DNA of 32,500 bases from an uncultured Gemmatimonadota bacterium. GTDB lineage: Bacteria > Gemmatimonadota > Gemmatimonadetes > Gemmatimonadales > GWC2-71-9. Below, in pieces: positions 7,885 through 17,234 of the stretch. The DNA is taken from positions 1 to 32,500 of the forward strand of contig CALMOP010000049.1 in assembly GCA_937871775.1 (NCBI GenBank), written 5' to 3'. Positions within the stretch are counted from its first letter, which is position 1. Every line of letters starts with the position of its first letter. The notes beneath the pieces were generated by a model. It searched no databases, was not told where the DNA came from, and was given only the letters and a program-made list of their open reading frames with translations. A program made the position numbers and the translations under genes.

Positions 7885-9800
7885 ATCGCGGACTGCCGCT
7901 GCTGCTGGTGCTACTGCTGGCCGGGCCGTTGCCGGGCCAGCTGCCACCCCGCGCCATCCGCCGCACCGTGCCGATCACCAACAGCTTCCTGCGGGGCCTG
8001 GCGCTGGGCACCCGCGACTCGAGCGGCCGGCCGGGTCCCCGGTACTGGCAGCTGACTGCGGACTATGACATCGAGGCCCGGCTCGACCCCAGTGATGGTT
8101 CGGTCAGCGGGCGCGAGACAGTCACCATCCACAACGCCTCCGACTCGACGCTCAGTGCTGTGGTGCTCCGGCTGTACCAGAATCGGTTCACCGCGACCGC
8201 CCCGCGGTCGCGGGCGTCCCCGATCGAGACCCGTGGGATGCGGATCACCCGGCTGGTGGCCAATGGTATGGAGGTGGACCTGGCCGCCGCGGCCGACTGG
8301 TCCGGCACCACCGTGGTGACGGTCCCGCTCCTCCGGCCGATACCCGGCGGTGGCACCGGGAGTCTGGAAGCCGAATGGACCGTCGACATCCCGGATCAGC
8401 CGGCCGGCCGCGGTGGCGCCCGGGGCGGACGGGTCGGGACGCGGGTGTTCCAGGTCTCCCAGTGGTATCCCCAGCTGGCCAAGTACGATGACCTGCGGGG
8501 CTGGGATCACGAGCCCCACCTGGGCTCGAGCGAGTTCTACAACAACTTCGGCCGGTTTGACGTGCGGCTGACAGTGCCGGAAGGGTGGCTGGTGGGCGCG
8601 ACCGGAGTGCTGCAGAACCCGGGCGAGCTGCTCCTGCCGAGTGTGCTCGAGCGGCTGGCCCGGGTGACGGAGAGCGACTCCCAGCTGGTCATCGTCGGGC
8701 CAGGGGAGGGCGGGGTGGGGCGGGCCACGCGCGCGGGGGCCGGGCTGCCCTGGCACTTCACGGCGGATTCGGTCAACGACTTCGCGTGGGCCACCTCGCC
8801 CGAATACATATGGGAGGCGACCCGGGCCACTATTCCGGGCCGTGGAGCGATCCCGGTGACGCTACTCTACCTCCCGGAGCATCCGCGGTACCGCGAGACC
8901 GGCGCCATGGCCCGGCACGCCCTCGAGTTCTACTCGAAGCTGTGGATGCCCTATCCGTTTCCCCAGTTTACCCAGGTCGACGGACCGGAAACCGGCATGG
9001 AATACCCCATGCTCACCATGAGTGGAGCGGGTTTCGAAGTGACCGACCACGAGATCGGCCATCAGTGGTGGCCGATGACCGTGGGGGTCAACGAGACCTG
9101 GTACGGCTGGATGGACGAGGGCTTCAACGATTACATGAATATCCTGTCGGACGCGGCCTGGCGGGGCCAGCGGCCCCGGCTCGACAGCATCGGGGCCCGC
9201 GCCGGTCTCGCCGCCGGGCTGGAGTCCCAGGCACCGATGATGTGGGACAACAACTACGGCGGCCCGCTGACCAGCTACGTGACCTATGACAAGGTGGCGA
9301 TGATGCTGTCGATGCTGGGTGGGATCGTGGGCGACAGTGCGGTGCAGGCCGCGGTCCGGGACTACGCCCGCGCCTGGCGCTTCCGCCACCCGGCGCCGTG
9401 GGACTTCATGTTCGCGATGAATCGGGCCCTGGGCCGGAACCTCGACTGGTTCTGGTACTACTGGCTGTTCACGACCGAGACCGCCGATGGGACCATCAGC
9501 GGCGTGACCCGTCGTGGCGACCGGACCCAGGTGACCGTCAAGCAACTTGGGGAGATGCCCGCCCCGGTGGTGCTCCGGATCGAGCTCGCGCCGGGTGGAC
9601 CGCCGCTCCGCCCCATGGCGAACGCCGAGATCCGCGGCGACACCGCGGTGGCGCGGTGGCCGGTCGAGGTGTGGTTCTCCGGCGCTCGAGGCTTTGTGGC
9701 GAGCCTCGACTTCGGCCCGCGCCGGATCGCCCGCATCGTGCTCGACCCCGAAGCCAGATTTCCCGACAGCAACTGGAAGGACAACGTCTGGCCGCGCTGA
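7881..9800 (+). CDS. M1 family metallopeptidase, exported
   Basis: Signal peptide MNRGLPLLLVLLLAGPLPGQ; HEIGHQWWPMTVGVNETWYGWMDEGFNDY (HExxH-x18-E); GMEYPML substrate-loop motif. Confidence 0.92.
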   Translation: MNRGLPLLLVLLLAGPLPGQLPPRAIRRTVPITNSFLRGLALGTRDSSGRPGPRYWQLTADYDIEARLDPSDGSVSGRETVTIHNASDSTLSAVVLRLYQNRFTATAPRSRASPIETRGMRITRLVANGMEVDLAAAADWSGTTVVTVPLLRPIPGGGTGSLEAEWTVDIPDQPAGRGGARGGRVGTRVFQVSQWYPQLAKYDDLRGWDHEPHLGSSEFYNNFGRFDVRLTVPEGWLVGATGVLQNPGELLLPSVLERLARVTESDSQLVIVGPGEGGVGRATRAGAGLPWHFTADSVNDFAWATSPEYIWEATRATIPGRGAIPVTLLYLPEHPRYRETGAMARHALEFYSKLWMPYPFPQFTQVDGPETGMEYPMLTMSGAGFEVTDHEIGHQWWPMTVGVNETWYGWMDEGFNDYMNILSDAAWRGQRPRLDSIGARAGLAAGLESQAPMMWDNNYGGPLTSYVTYDKVAMMLSMLGGIVGDSAVQAAVRDYARAWRFRHPAPWDFMFAMNRALGRNLDWFWYYWLFTTETADGTISGVTRRGDRTQVTVKQLGEMPAPVVLRIELAPGGPPLRPMANAEIRGDTAVARWPVEVWFSGARGFVASLDFGPRRIARIVLDPEARFPDSNWKDNVWPR

Positions 9801-9805
9801 GCTTC

Positions 9806-11122
9806 GTGCCTGACCGCCGTTTCCTGGTGGGTGCGCTGGCTCTCGCCGCGGTCGCCCCGCTGGCCCTGTGGTGGCCTGGCGCGGCCGGTTTGCTGCTGCT
9901 GCTGGACCTCGCGTGGGTGGGCCTGCTACTGCTGGATCTGTGGCGCACCCTCGATCTCGATCCCGAGCGATTGGAGCTGACCCGAGAAGCGCCTCCGGCG
10001 TTTTCGGTGGGTCGCCCTCTGCCGATCACCTATCGCTGGACCAACCCGCTCCGGCGCCCGCTCCTGCTCCGGGTCCGGGAGAGCTTCCCGCGCATGCTGG
10101 CTCCGGTGGCCGGGCCCGAGCGCCGGCTGCTGCTGCCCCCCGCCGAGGTACAGAAAGAGGAGATCCTGCTGACCCCGGGCGCCCGCGGCAAGGATCGGGG
10201 CGGGCACATGGTGCTGAGACTGCGGGGGCCACTTGGTCTGGGCTGGCGCCAGTTCACCGTGGAGCGACCCTGGCAGGCCACCGTTTACCCCAACCTGGTG
10301 GGGGCGAGTCTCCGATCGCTGCCGACCCAGGCGCAGCGTCGGCGGGAGGCCGGTTTCCGGAGCGTGCGCCGGATCGGCGAAGGGCGGATGTTCGAGAGCC
10401 TGAAGGAATGGGTGCCGGGCGAGGATACCCGCACCATCGACTGGAAAGCGACGGCGCGCCGTGGCAAGGTCATGGCCCGACAGTACGAGGACGAGCGGCG
10501 GCAGCAGGTGCTGCTGGTGATCGATGCGGGGCGGATGCTGACCGCGGAGGTCGACGGACGAGCCCGGCTGGAGGCGGTGGTGGAGGCGGCGCTGCACCTG
10601 GCGCACAGCGCCGTGGACCACGATGACAACGTGGGCCTGATGGTGTTCGCCGACGAGGTCACCCACTGGTTGCCGCCGGCCCGGGGCCGGCGGGCGCTGC
10701 GGGCAGTGCTGGAGGCGCTGGCGGTGGTGGAAGGCCGACTGGTGGAGCCCAACTACCCGGCGGCGTTCGCCTATCTGGCGGCGCGCAATCGCAAGCGGGC
10801 CCTGACGGTGCTGTTTACCGACGTGATCGACCGCACCGCCAGTGAGTCGCTGGTGGCGCAGGTCGGCACGCTGCGGCCCCGGCACCTGCCGCTTGCGGTC
10901 ACGCTTCGGGATCCCGCGCTGGAGCGGCTGGCCACCGCGCGCCCGGCCACGGCCAGCGGGGCTTTCGAGCGGGCGGCGGCCGAGGAGCTGCTGCTGTCGC
11001 GGGAAGCGGCGCTGACCGACATGCGGAGTCGCGGGGTGCTGGTACTCGACGTGGCGCCGAGCGGGGCGAGTGCGGCGGTGGTGGAGCAGTACAACCGGCT
11101 GAAGCGGCGGGGGGTGCTGTAG
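9806..11122 (+). CDS. DUF58 domain-containing protein
   Basis: GRMFESLKEWVPGEDTRTIDWKATARRGKVMARQYEDERRQQVLLVIDAGRMLTA; N-terminal hydrophobic hairpin; GTG start inferred inside the longer ORF 9398..11122. Confidence 0.92.
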   Translation: MPDRRFLVGALALAAVAPLALWWPGAAGLLLLLDLAWVGLLLLDLWRTLDLDPERLELTREAPPAFSVGRPLPITYRWTNPLRRPLLLRVRESFPRMLAPVAGPERRLLLPPAEVQKEEILLTPGARGKDRGGHMVLRLRGPLGLGWRQFTVERPWQATVYPNLVGASLRSLPTQAQRRREAGFRSVRRIGEGRMFESLKEWVPGEDTRTIDWKATARRGKVMARQYEDERRQQVLLVIDAGRMLTAEVDGRARLEAVVEAALHLAHSAVDHDDNVGLMVFADEVTHWLPPARGRRALRAVLEALAVVEGRLVEPNYPAAFAYLAARNRKRALTVLFTDVIDRTASESLVAQVGTLRPRHLPLAVTLRDPALERLATARPATASGAFERAAAEELLLSREAALTDMRSRGVLVLDVAPSGASAAVVEQYNRLKRRGVL

Positions 11123-11125
11123 GGT

Positions 11126-11215
11126 GGGGAACGGGGAACGGGGAACGGGGAACAGGCCACCCTGCCCAACCCATTCGTGCCTATCCCGTTCCCCGGTCCC
11201 CGTTCCCCGTTCCCC
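11126..11215. repeat. Inverted heptamer array: (GGGGAAC)x4, 34-bp centre, then 4 units of GTTCCCC (one GGTCCCC)
   Basis: Units at 11126, 11133, 11140, 11147 (all GGGGAAC) and 11188, 11195, 11202, 11209 (GTTCCCC, GGTCCCC, GTTCCCC, GTTCCCC). Confidence 0.95.
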
Positions 11216-12377
11216 TGTCGCCCGACTTCGAACCGGGGAAAATGGTGTCCGGCTGGTGCCCCATCGCCTCGAGGTACTGCCGGTCGAAGGCGGCTGAGAT
11301 GGTCTCCCGGCGGGAGTAGGGGCCGGGCCGGTAGGCCCGTGACTGCACTCCCTGCTGGCTGAGTTCGCAGACGTGCCAGTCCTCGCGATTGGTCATGTCC
11401 CAGAATCGGGTGCCGTCCTCGATATCGAACGTCGGGTCCTTGAGGGTGTCCGGGTGGAACAGCCAGTGGCAGCTGATCCTGGTCCGGTCCACCGCCACCG
11501 GCCACAACAGGTGGAACATCACGTAGTCGGGGTGCAGGCTGAGCAGCATATTCGGCATGATCGAGTAGTAGTAGACCCGATCATGGTCCTCGGCCGGGAG
11601 CTGGGGGTCGACCGGCAGGCCGCACACCCGGCCCGACAGGGTCATGCTCCGGGAGCCGTCCGCCAGGATCATGTAGCCGCCGAGGAAGGGGCCCTCGACC
11701 AGGTCGTTCTCGCCCAGGTTCGGCGGGGTGCGCTTGGTCAGTGTGGGGTGCACCAGCGGGCAGTGATAACATTCGGAGTAGTTCTGCACCACCAGTTTCC
11801 AGTTGGCGCGGATGTCGTACTCGATCATCCGGCCCTGGTGCAGATTGGGAAGATTGAACCGGCTGAAGCGACCCAGCAGCGGGGCATGTTCCTCGGCGAA
11901 CGGCCGTGGGGCCTCGGCCAGGTTGATGAAGATGAAGCCTTCCCAGGTGGCCACCGCCACGGACCGGAGCGGCCAGTCCTGTTTCCGGAAGCCCTCGAGG
12001 TCGTTGGTGGCGGGGGCACCGATCAGTCTTCCGTCGAGCGCGTAGGTCCAGGCGTGATAGGGGCACTGGATGGTCTCACTGAACTGCCCCTGGTGCTCCT
12101 CGCACAGCCGGCTGCCACGGTGACGACACACATTGTAGAGGGCCCGGACCTCGCCGCTCTGGTCGCGCAGGATGATCAGGCTCTCCCCCGCGACCTCAAG
12201 CAGGAAGTAGTCGCCCGGCCTGGCGAGGCGCTGCTCGCGCTCGACGCATAGCCATTGCCGGGTGAACAACCGCTCCTGCTCCTCCGCCAGGATGGCGGGC
12301 GAGGTGAAGTAGCGGCCAGGAAGGGTGTGCTGCCCCTGGGTGGGAAGCTCGCGGGCATGCCAGCGCGTGGTGGTCAC
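11181..12377 (-). CDS. Rieske [2Fe-2S] aromatic ring-hydroxylating oxygenase alpha subunit
   Basis: CRHRGSRLCEEHQGQFSETIQCPYHAWTYALDG (CxH...CxxH) and the mononuclear-Fe region NYSECYHCPLVHP. The track start at 12386 is TTG; GTG at 12377 preferred. Confidence 0.93.
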   Translation of the reverse strand: MTTTRWHARELPTQGQHTLPGRYFTSPAILAEEQERLFTRQWLCVEREQRLARPGDYFLLEVAGESLIILRDQSGEVRALYNVCRHRGSRLCEEHQGQFSETIQCPYHAWTYALDGRLIGAPATNDLEGFRKQDWPLRSVAVATWEGFIFINLAEAPRPFAEEHAPLLGRFSRFNLPNLHQGRMIEYDIRANWKLVVQNYSECYHCPLVHPTLTKRTPPNLGENDLVEGPFLGGYMILADGSRSMTLSGRVCGLPVDPQLPAEDHDRVYYYSIMPNMLLSLHPDYVMFHLLWPVAVDRTRISCHWLFHPDTLKDPTFDIEDGTRFWDMTNREDWHVCELSQQGVQSRAYRPGPYSRRETISAAFDRQYLEAMGHQPDTIFPGSKSGDRGTGNGDRGTG

Positions 12378-12410
12378 ACGAAGCAACTCGTTGCGTGGTT
12401 ACCATGAAAC

Positions 12411-15116
12411 ATGACATCCGGACCGACTGTCGGGAAGAGTAGCATGACCGAAGCGCCGCGGCGAACCCCGGGTCGACGGGTCGTCCATCTCATCCCTCAT
12501 ACCCATTGGGACCGGGAGTGGTACCTGCCGCTGGGCGCCTTCCGGGCCCGGCTGGTCGAGGCCATCGACGGCCTGATCGCCTTGCTGGACCGCGATCCCA
12601 GAGTCGTCAGCTTCCTGCTGGATGGACAGACGGTCCTGCTGGAGGACTACCTCGCGGTCCGGCCTGAACGTCGGGCCGATCTGGTCCGGCTGGTCGAGTC
12701 GGGTCGACTGCAGGTGGGACCCTGGTATGTGCTCGCCGATCCGCAGATCCCCGCCGGAGAATCGCTGCTGCGGAACCTGTCCCTGGGTCGGGAGGATGCG
12801 CTCGCTCTCGGGGGCAGGTGGCCGGTGCTCTACTCGCCGGACGGGTTCGGGCATCCTCAGGCCTGGCCGGCGCTGGGTGCCGAGTTCGGCCTCTTGGCGG
12901 GTGCCGTGTGGCGCGGGGTTGATCCGGCCGCGCTGGCCGGTCGGGACCTGGCCCGGTGGGCGGCGCCTGACGGTCGCCGCCTGCTCTGCTACCTTTTTCC
13001 CGCCGACGGCTATGAAATCGGGTCCAGCCTGCTGGTCCCCCCGTCCGCACTTCCGGCCGCGTGGGCCCGGGTACGGTCCACGCTCCTCCCCCGGTCGGCC
13101 ACCACCCACGTCGCGCTGCCGGTGGGCGCCGATCATCACGCAGCGGATCCCGACCTCGGCGGCCTCGCGGACCGGCTGCAGGCGGTCGAGCCCGACGTCG
13201 AGTTCCGGTTCTCGAGCCTGGACCGCTTCCTGGAGACCGCGGTCGGCGCCGAGTTGCCGGTCATCGGGGGCGAACAGCGCTGGTCGGCCGGCCACGCCTG
13301 GACTCTGCAGGGAGTCCACGGCACCCGGGCTCCGCTCAAGCGCAGGAACAGTGCCGCCGAGCTGTTGCTGACTCGGCTGGTCGAGCCGCTGCTGTCCTAT
13401 GCCGGCTCCGCCTCGACCCGGGCCATCCTGCGACGAGCGTGGCGGGAGCTGGTGCAGTGCCACTTCCACGATACCCTGTGCGGCTGCTGCAGCGATCCGG
13501 TGGCCCGCGCGATGGCGGCCCGATTGGTCGAGGTGGAGAGCGCCTCCCGCGAGCTGCTGCGAGGCGTGGTGCACCGCCTCGCCGGCCACGACCCGGAGGC
13601 GACGACCCCCCAGGCCAGCGGATCACGCCTGGTGGTCTGGAATCCCGCGGTCCGGGCCCGGGGCGGGGTCGTGATCGCGGAGCTGAGCTTCTTCCGGCGC
13701 GACGTCCTGGTGGGACCACCGGGGAACCGGGTTCCAGGCCGCGGCAAGGGCATGCTGCCCTTCCTGCTTCGGGCCAGCGACGCGCCGGGCCTGTTGATCG
13801 CGCCGCAGATTCTCGAGGTAACCCGCGGGCTGGAGCGCCGCGACGGCGCCCGCCACTACCCTGACCAGGACATCGTCGACCGGGTCCGCTGCGCCGTGCC
13901 GCTCACCGGTCTGCTCGACGGCCACCAGGTCCGGCAGTTCGAAGTCGTCGCCGGGCGAGGTCAAGCGGCGGAGAGCTTCGCAGGCGCCGAGGGTCAGTTG
14001 CTCTGGAATGGCCGGGTGGCGCTGGCGGTCGAAGGGGACGGGACGGCGGTATTGCGTGCGCCCGGAGTGGAGCGGCCCTTCGTCGGGCTGCTGGGAATCG
14101 AGAGCGAGCCTGATCGCGGTGACAGCTACAGCTTCGCACCCGGTGCCCGGGAGCAGGTGATCCGGGCCCGCCGGGCCGGTCGAATCGGGGTCCTCGCCTC
14201 CGGGCCGCTGGTCGCCGGGCTCGGCTGGTCCGTCCGCCTGCGCGCCGCGGCGGCCGCGGGTCGTGGGGGGGTGGTGACCGCGCGGTTCCGCGCCGTGGCG
14301 GTGGGGGACAGCCGGGCGCTTCGGATCCGGGTGGCACTCGAGAACCAGGGGTGCGACCATCGGCTCCGGCTCTGTTTGCCCACCGGACTCGCTGGAGAGC
14401 CGGCTGTGGCGGGGACCCAGTTCGGGGTTGTGCATCGAGCCGCTGGCTCTCGAGTTCGGGCACCCAACGAGACCCGGGAAGCCACTGCTCCCGCGCACCG
14501 CTACGTCGCGATCGCGCGCGGGAACCGGGGACTGGCGCTGCTGCTGCCGGGGTTCTTCGAGTATGAGTGGACTCGGCGCGGCGACCTGCTGCTCACGCTG
14601 CTCCGGGCGATCGGCGAGCTGTCCCGCGACGACCTGCCCACGCGAAGGGGGCACGCCGGATGGCCCACGTCGATACCAGAGGCGCAATGCCAGGGCGCCG
14701 AGACCATCGAGTTCGGGCTGGCGCCGATCGAGGCGGCCGACTGGGAGCATCCCGAGCGGCTGGAGGAGTTGTGGGAGGATGTGTTCCTGCCGCCGCTCAC
14801 GACCCACATTCGGGGCTTCGTCGGGAGCAGCGAGCCGCCGGTCGCCGCCGGCCTTACCCTGGAAGGGGAAGGGCTGGTGCTCTCGGCCATGAAACCGGCG
14901 GATGACGGCTGCGGCAGCGTGATGCGGTGCGTGAATCTGCGGCAGGTCGAGGTCGAGGGCCGGCTCACGGTGGCGCGGCCGCTCGGGTCGGTTACCCTGG
15001 TTGGTGGCGACGAGTTGCCACGTCCCGGCCGGATTGAGCGCCCCGACAGCTCAACGGCAGTCTTCCGGGTGGCAGCCGGTTCGATGTGTTCCCTGCGGCT
15101 GGAGTACCTGGACTAA
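12411..15116 (+). CDS. Glycoside hydrolase family 38 (alpha-mannosidase-like)
   Basis: VVHLIPHTHWDREWYLPL...VSFLLDGQTVLLEDYL...LQVGPWYVLADPQIPAGESLLRNLSLG...YSPDGFGHPQAWPALGAEFGL. Confidence 0.93.
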   Translation: MTSGPTVGKSSMTEAPRRTPGRRVVHLIPHTHWDREWYLPLGAFRARLVEAIDGLIALLDRDPRVVSFLLDGQTVLLEDYLAVRPERRADLVRLVESGRLQVGPWYVLADPQIPAGESLLRNLSLGREDALALGGRWPVLYSPDGFGHPQAWPALGAEFGLLAGAVWRGVDPAALAGRDLARWAAPDGRRLLCYLFPADGYEIGSSLLVPPSALPAAWARVRSTLLPRSATTHVALPVGADHHAADPDLGGLADRLQAVEPDVEFRFSSLDRFLETAVGAELPVIGGEQRWSAGHAWTLQGVHGTRAPLKRRNSAAELLLTRLVEPLLSYAGSASTRAILRRAWRELVQCHFHDTLCGCCSDPVARAMAARLVEVESASRELLRGVVHRLAGHDPEATTPQASGSRLVVWNPAVRARGGVVIAELSFFRRDVLVGPPGNRVPGRGKGMLPFLLRASDAPGLLIAPQILEVTRGLERRDGARHYPDQDIVDRVRCAVPLTGLLDGHQVRQFEVVAGRGQAAESFAGAEGQLLWNGRVALAVEGDGTAVLRAPGVERPFVGLLGIESEPDRGDSYSFAPGAREQVIRARRAGRIGVLASGPLVAGLGWSVRLRAAAAAGRGGVVTARFRAVAVGDSRALRIRVALENQGCDHRLRLCLPTGLAGEPAVAGTQFGVVHRAAGSRVRAPNETREATAPAHRYVAIARGNRGLALLLPGFFEYEWTRRGDLLLTLLRAIGELSRDDLPTRRGHAGWPTSIPEAQCQGAETIEFGLAPIEAADWEHPERLEELWEDVFLPPLTTHIRGFVGSSEPPVAAGLTLEGEGLVLSAMKPADDGCGSVMRCVNLRQVEVEGRLTVARPLGSVTLVGGDELPRPGRIERPDSSTAVFRVAAGSMCSLRLEYLD

Positions 15117-15117
15117 C

Positions 15118-15567
15118 ATGGAGGCACTGATGCATCGCATGCTGTTGCTGGGTTCGATGATGATGCCGGTGGCGCTGGCCGCCCAGGAAAAACAGGTGCT
15201 CTCGGTGCCCGGTGCCGTGGCGGGGTTGCCGTTCTCTCCGGCGATACGAGTGGGCAACGTGCTCTATCTCTCGGGTCAGCTCGGCAACGTGATCGGGACC
15301 CGCAATCTCGTCCCCGGCGGGATTCAGGCGGAAACCCGGCAGACGCTGCAGAATATCGGCACCGTGCTGGAGGCGGCGGGCAGTTCGCTGGACCGGGTGT
15401 TCAAGTGCACCGTGTTCCTGGCGGACATCGCCGACTACGGGGCGATGAACGAGGTCTACGCCAGCGTCTTCTCCAAGGATCCTCCGGCCCGGTCCACGGT
15501 TGCCGGAAGCGGGCTGGCGCTGGGCGCGCGGGTGGAGATCGAGTGCCTGGCGACGGCGGGACCGTAA
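15118..15567 (+). CDS. RidA/YjgF/UK114 family protein with N-terminal signal peptide
   Basis: MHRMLLLGSMMMPVALAAQ signal-like; GNVLYLSGQLG...LQNIGTVLEAAGSSLDRVFKCTVFLADIADYGAMNEVYASVF...PPARSTVAGSGLALGARVEIECLA. Confidence 0.92.
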   Translation: MEALMHRMLLLGSMMMPVALAAQEKQVLSVPGAVAGLPFSPAIRVGNVLYLSGQLGNVIGTRNLVPGGIQAETRQTLQNIGTVLEAAGSSLDRVFKCTVFLADIADYGAMNEVYASVFSKDPPARSTVAGSGLALGARVEIECLATAGP

Positions 15568-15569
15568 GG

Positions 15570-15608
15570 GGGAATCGGGGAACCGGCATTCTCCAATCCC
15601 TCAACCCC
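15570..15608. repeat. Degenerate inverted heptamer array between convergent ridA-like and GDPD genes
   Basis: GGGAATC GGGGAAC on the left; ATTCTCC AATCCCT CAACCCC on the right (reverse complements GGAGAAT, AGGGATT, GGGGTTG). Confidence 0.5.
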
Positions 15609-16356
15609 GCGCCGCCCTGATCACATCCGGCCGGTTGGTCACGATCCCGTTCCCGCCCGCCTGCCAGACCTCCCATGCGTTCCGGGTATCATCGACGGTC
15701 CAGACGTGAACCGTGGCGCCGCGTCGGTGGGCCGCGGTGACCAGCCGCCGGGATGGGATCCGGAGGCGGTGGTGCCGGAAGGGTACCGCGTAGGACCGGC
15801 AGCGCGGGTCGGGCCGGGCATATCCGAAGAACAGCCGGGCGATATCGCGCTCCGACGCGCCCAGGGTGAAGGGTGGTTGGCGGAACGAGGTCAGGGCACG
15901 CCAATCAGCGCCGGCCACTATTGACCTGGCCGCCGCTCCCGAATTCTCCAGCAGTTCGGCCAGCGGTCCCGCGACCTGGCGTTCTTTCACCTCGATCAGG
16001 AGCGGCACCCCCGGGAATTCGGCGATCACCTGGCCGAGCAGCGGTACCCGCACCCCGGTACCGCGAAAGGGAAGCTGTCCGTCCTCATCGACGAAGTGGT
16101 ATCCGGCGTCCAGCTCGTTGAGTTCCGCCGCGCTCAGCCGATGCACCGGCCCGCGGCCGTTGCTGCAGCGATCCAGATCCGGATCGTGATGGACCACCAC
16201 CCGACCGTCCCGGGTGAGCCGCACGTCCAGTTCCAGCGCATCGGCTCCCAGGTCGAGCGCCTTCCGAAAGCTCGTCAGGGTGTTTTCCGGGGCGTAGGCG
16301 GCGGCGCCGCGATGGCCGATGACCGGCCGGGCTTCGAGGTCGAGCAGGATGGTCAT
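15601..16356 (-). CDS. Glycerophosphodiester phosphodiesterase
   Basis: VIGHRGAAAYAPENTLTSFRKALDLGADALELDVRLTRDGRVVVHHDPDLDRCSNGRG...VPLLIEVKE...VHVWTVDD; ATG at 16354-16356. Confidence 0.94.
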   Translation of the reverse strand: MTILLDLEARPVIGHRGAAAYAPENTLTSFRKALDLGADALELDVRLTRDGRVVVHHDPDLDRCSNGRGPVHRLSAAELNELDAGYHFVDEDGQLPFRGTGVRVPLLGQVIAEFPGVPLLIEVKERQVAGPLAELLENSGAAARSIVAGADWRALTSFRQPPFTLGASERDIARLFFGYARPDPRCRSYAVPFRHHRLRIPSRRLVTAAHRRGATVHVWTVDDTRNAWEVWQAGGNGIVTNRPDVIRAARG

Positions 16357-17234
16357 CGGCTGAGCGGTTCGGTCACGGCGGTTCCGGGCGTGGCGGAGGT
16401 CGGGTCCTGGCGGTCCCGGAGCGCATCGCCAACCAGGGTGCACGCCGCGACCACCAGCACCAGTGCGATGCCCGGGGCCAGTGCCACCCACGGGGCGTTG
16501 ACCAGAGTGTCGCGGCCCGAGGCGATCATGTTGCCCCAGGATGCGGCCGGCGGCTGCACGCCCAGCCCGAGAAAGGACAGGCCGGCCTCGAGCGCGATGG
16601 CGTTGCCGACGCCCAGCGCGGCGGCCACGATCACCGGAGTCCAGCTGTTGGGGAGGACATGGGCGAGGGCGATGCGGCGCCGGCTGCCGCCCAGCGCTTC
16701 GGCGGCGGTGACGAACGGCCGGGCCATGAGTGCGGTAGCCTCCCCGTACACCAGCCGGGCGATACCCATCCAGCCGGTCAGGCCCAGCACCAGCACCACC
16801 AGGGTACCGCTGGGAGTCCAGAAGGCGGCCAGCAGCAGGAGCAGCACCACGCGAGGGATGGCCAGCGCAAAGTCCGTGAGCGCCAGGAGCAGCACACCGA
16901 GCGGGCCGCGCCACACCGCGGCGATCAGCCCGGTGCTCAGCCCCAGCACCAGCGAGAGCAGGGTCGCCAGGAAGCCGGTGGTGAGTGAGACCCGGGCCCC
17001 GTACCAGAGCCGGCTCCACACGTCGCGGCCGAATCGGTCGGTGCCGAGCAGGTGGAACCCGCCGAGGCCGTCATGCGCCAATGGGGGCGTGAAGCGGGTC
17101 GCGACCACGTCGGGCTGGGCGGCAGGGTCATAACCCGAGACGACCGGGGCCAGCAGCGCGAGCAGGCCGAGCCCGAGGAGCAGCGCCAGCCCGATGCGGT
17201 GGCGGAGATCGGGCGGTCGGCGGGCGTCAGGCAT
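16353..17234 (-). CDS. ABC transporter permease (DppC/OppC type)
   Basis: LLGTDRFGRDVWSRLWYGARVSL...RPFVTAAEALGGSRRRIALAHVLPNSWTPVIVAAALGVGNAIALEAGLSFLGLGVQPPAASWGNMI. Confidence 0.94.
   Translation of the reverse strand: MPDARRPPDLRHRIGLALLLGLGLLALLAPVVSGYDPAAQPDVVATRFTPPLAHDGLGGFHLLGTDRFGRDVWSRLWYGARVSLTTGFLATLLSLVLGLSTGLIAAVWRGPLGVLLLALTDFALAIPRVVLLLLLAAFWTPSGTLVVLVLGLTGWMGIARLVYGEATALMARPFVTAAEALGGSRRRIALAHVLPNSWTPVIVAAALGVGNAIALEAGLSFLGLGVQPPAASWGNMIASGRDTLVNAPWVALAPGIALVLVVAACTLVGDALRDRQDPTSATPGTAVTEPLSR

Noticed and set aside
11126-11215. Classical Rho-independent terminator
   Set aside because: Long GC-rich stem but no T-tract on either strand; kept only as a repeat with possible 3'-end function.
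12399-13589. 396-aa minus-strand ORF opposite the GH38 gene
   Set aside because: Antisense shadow without recognisable domain.
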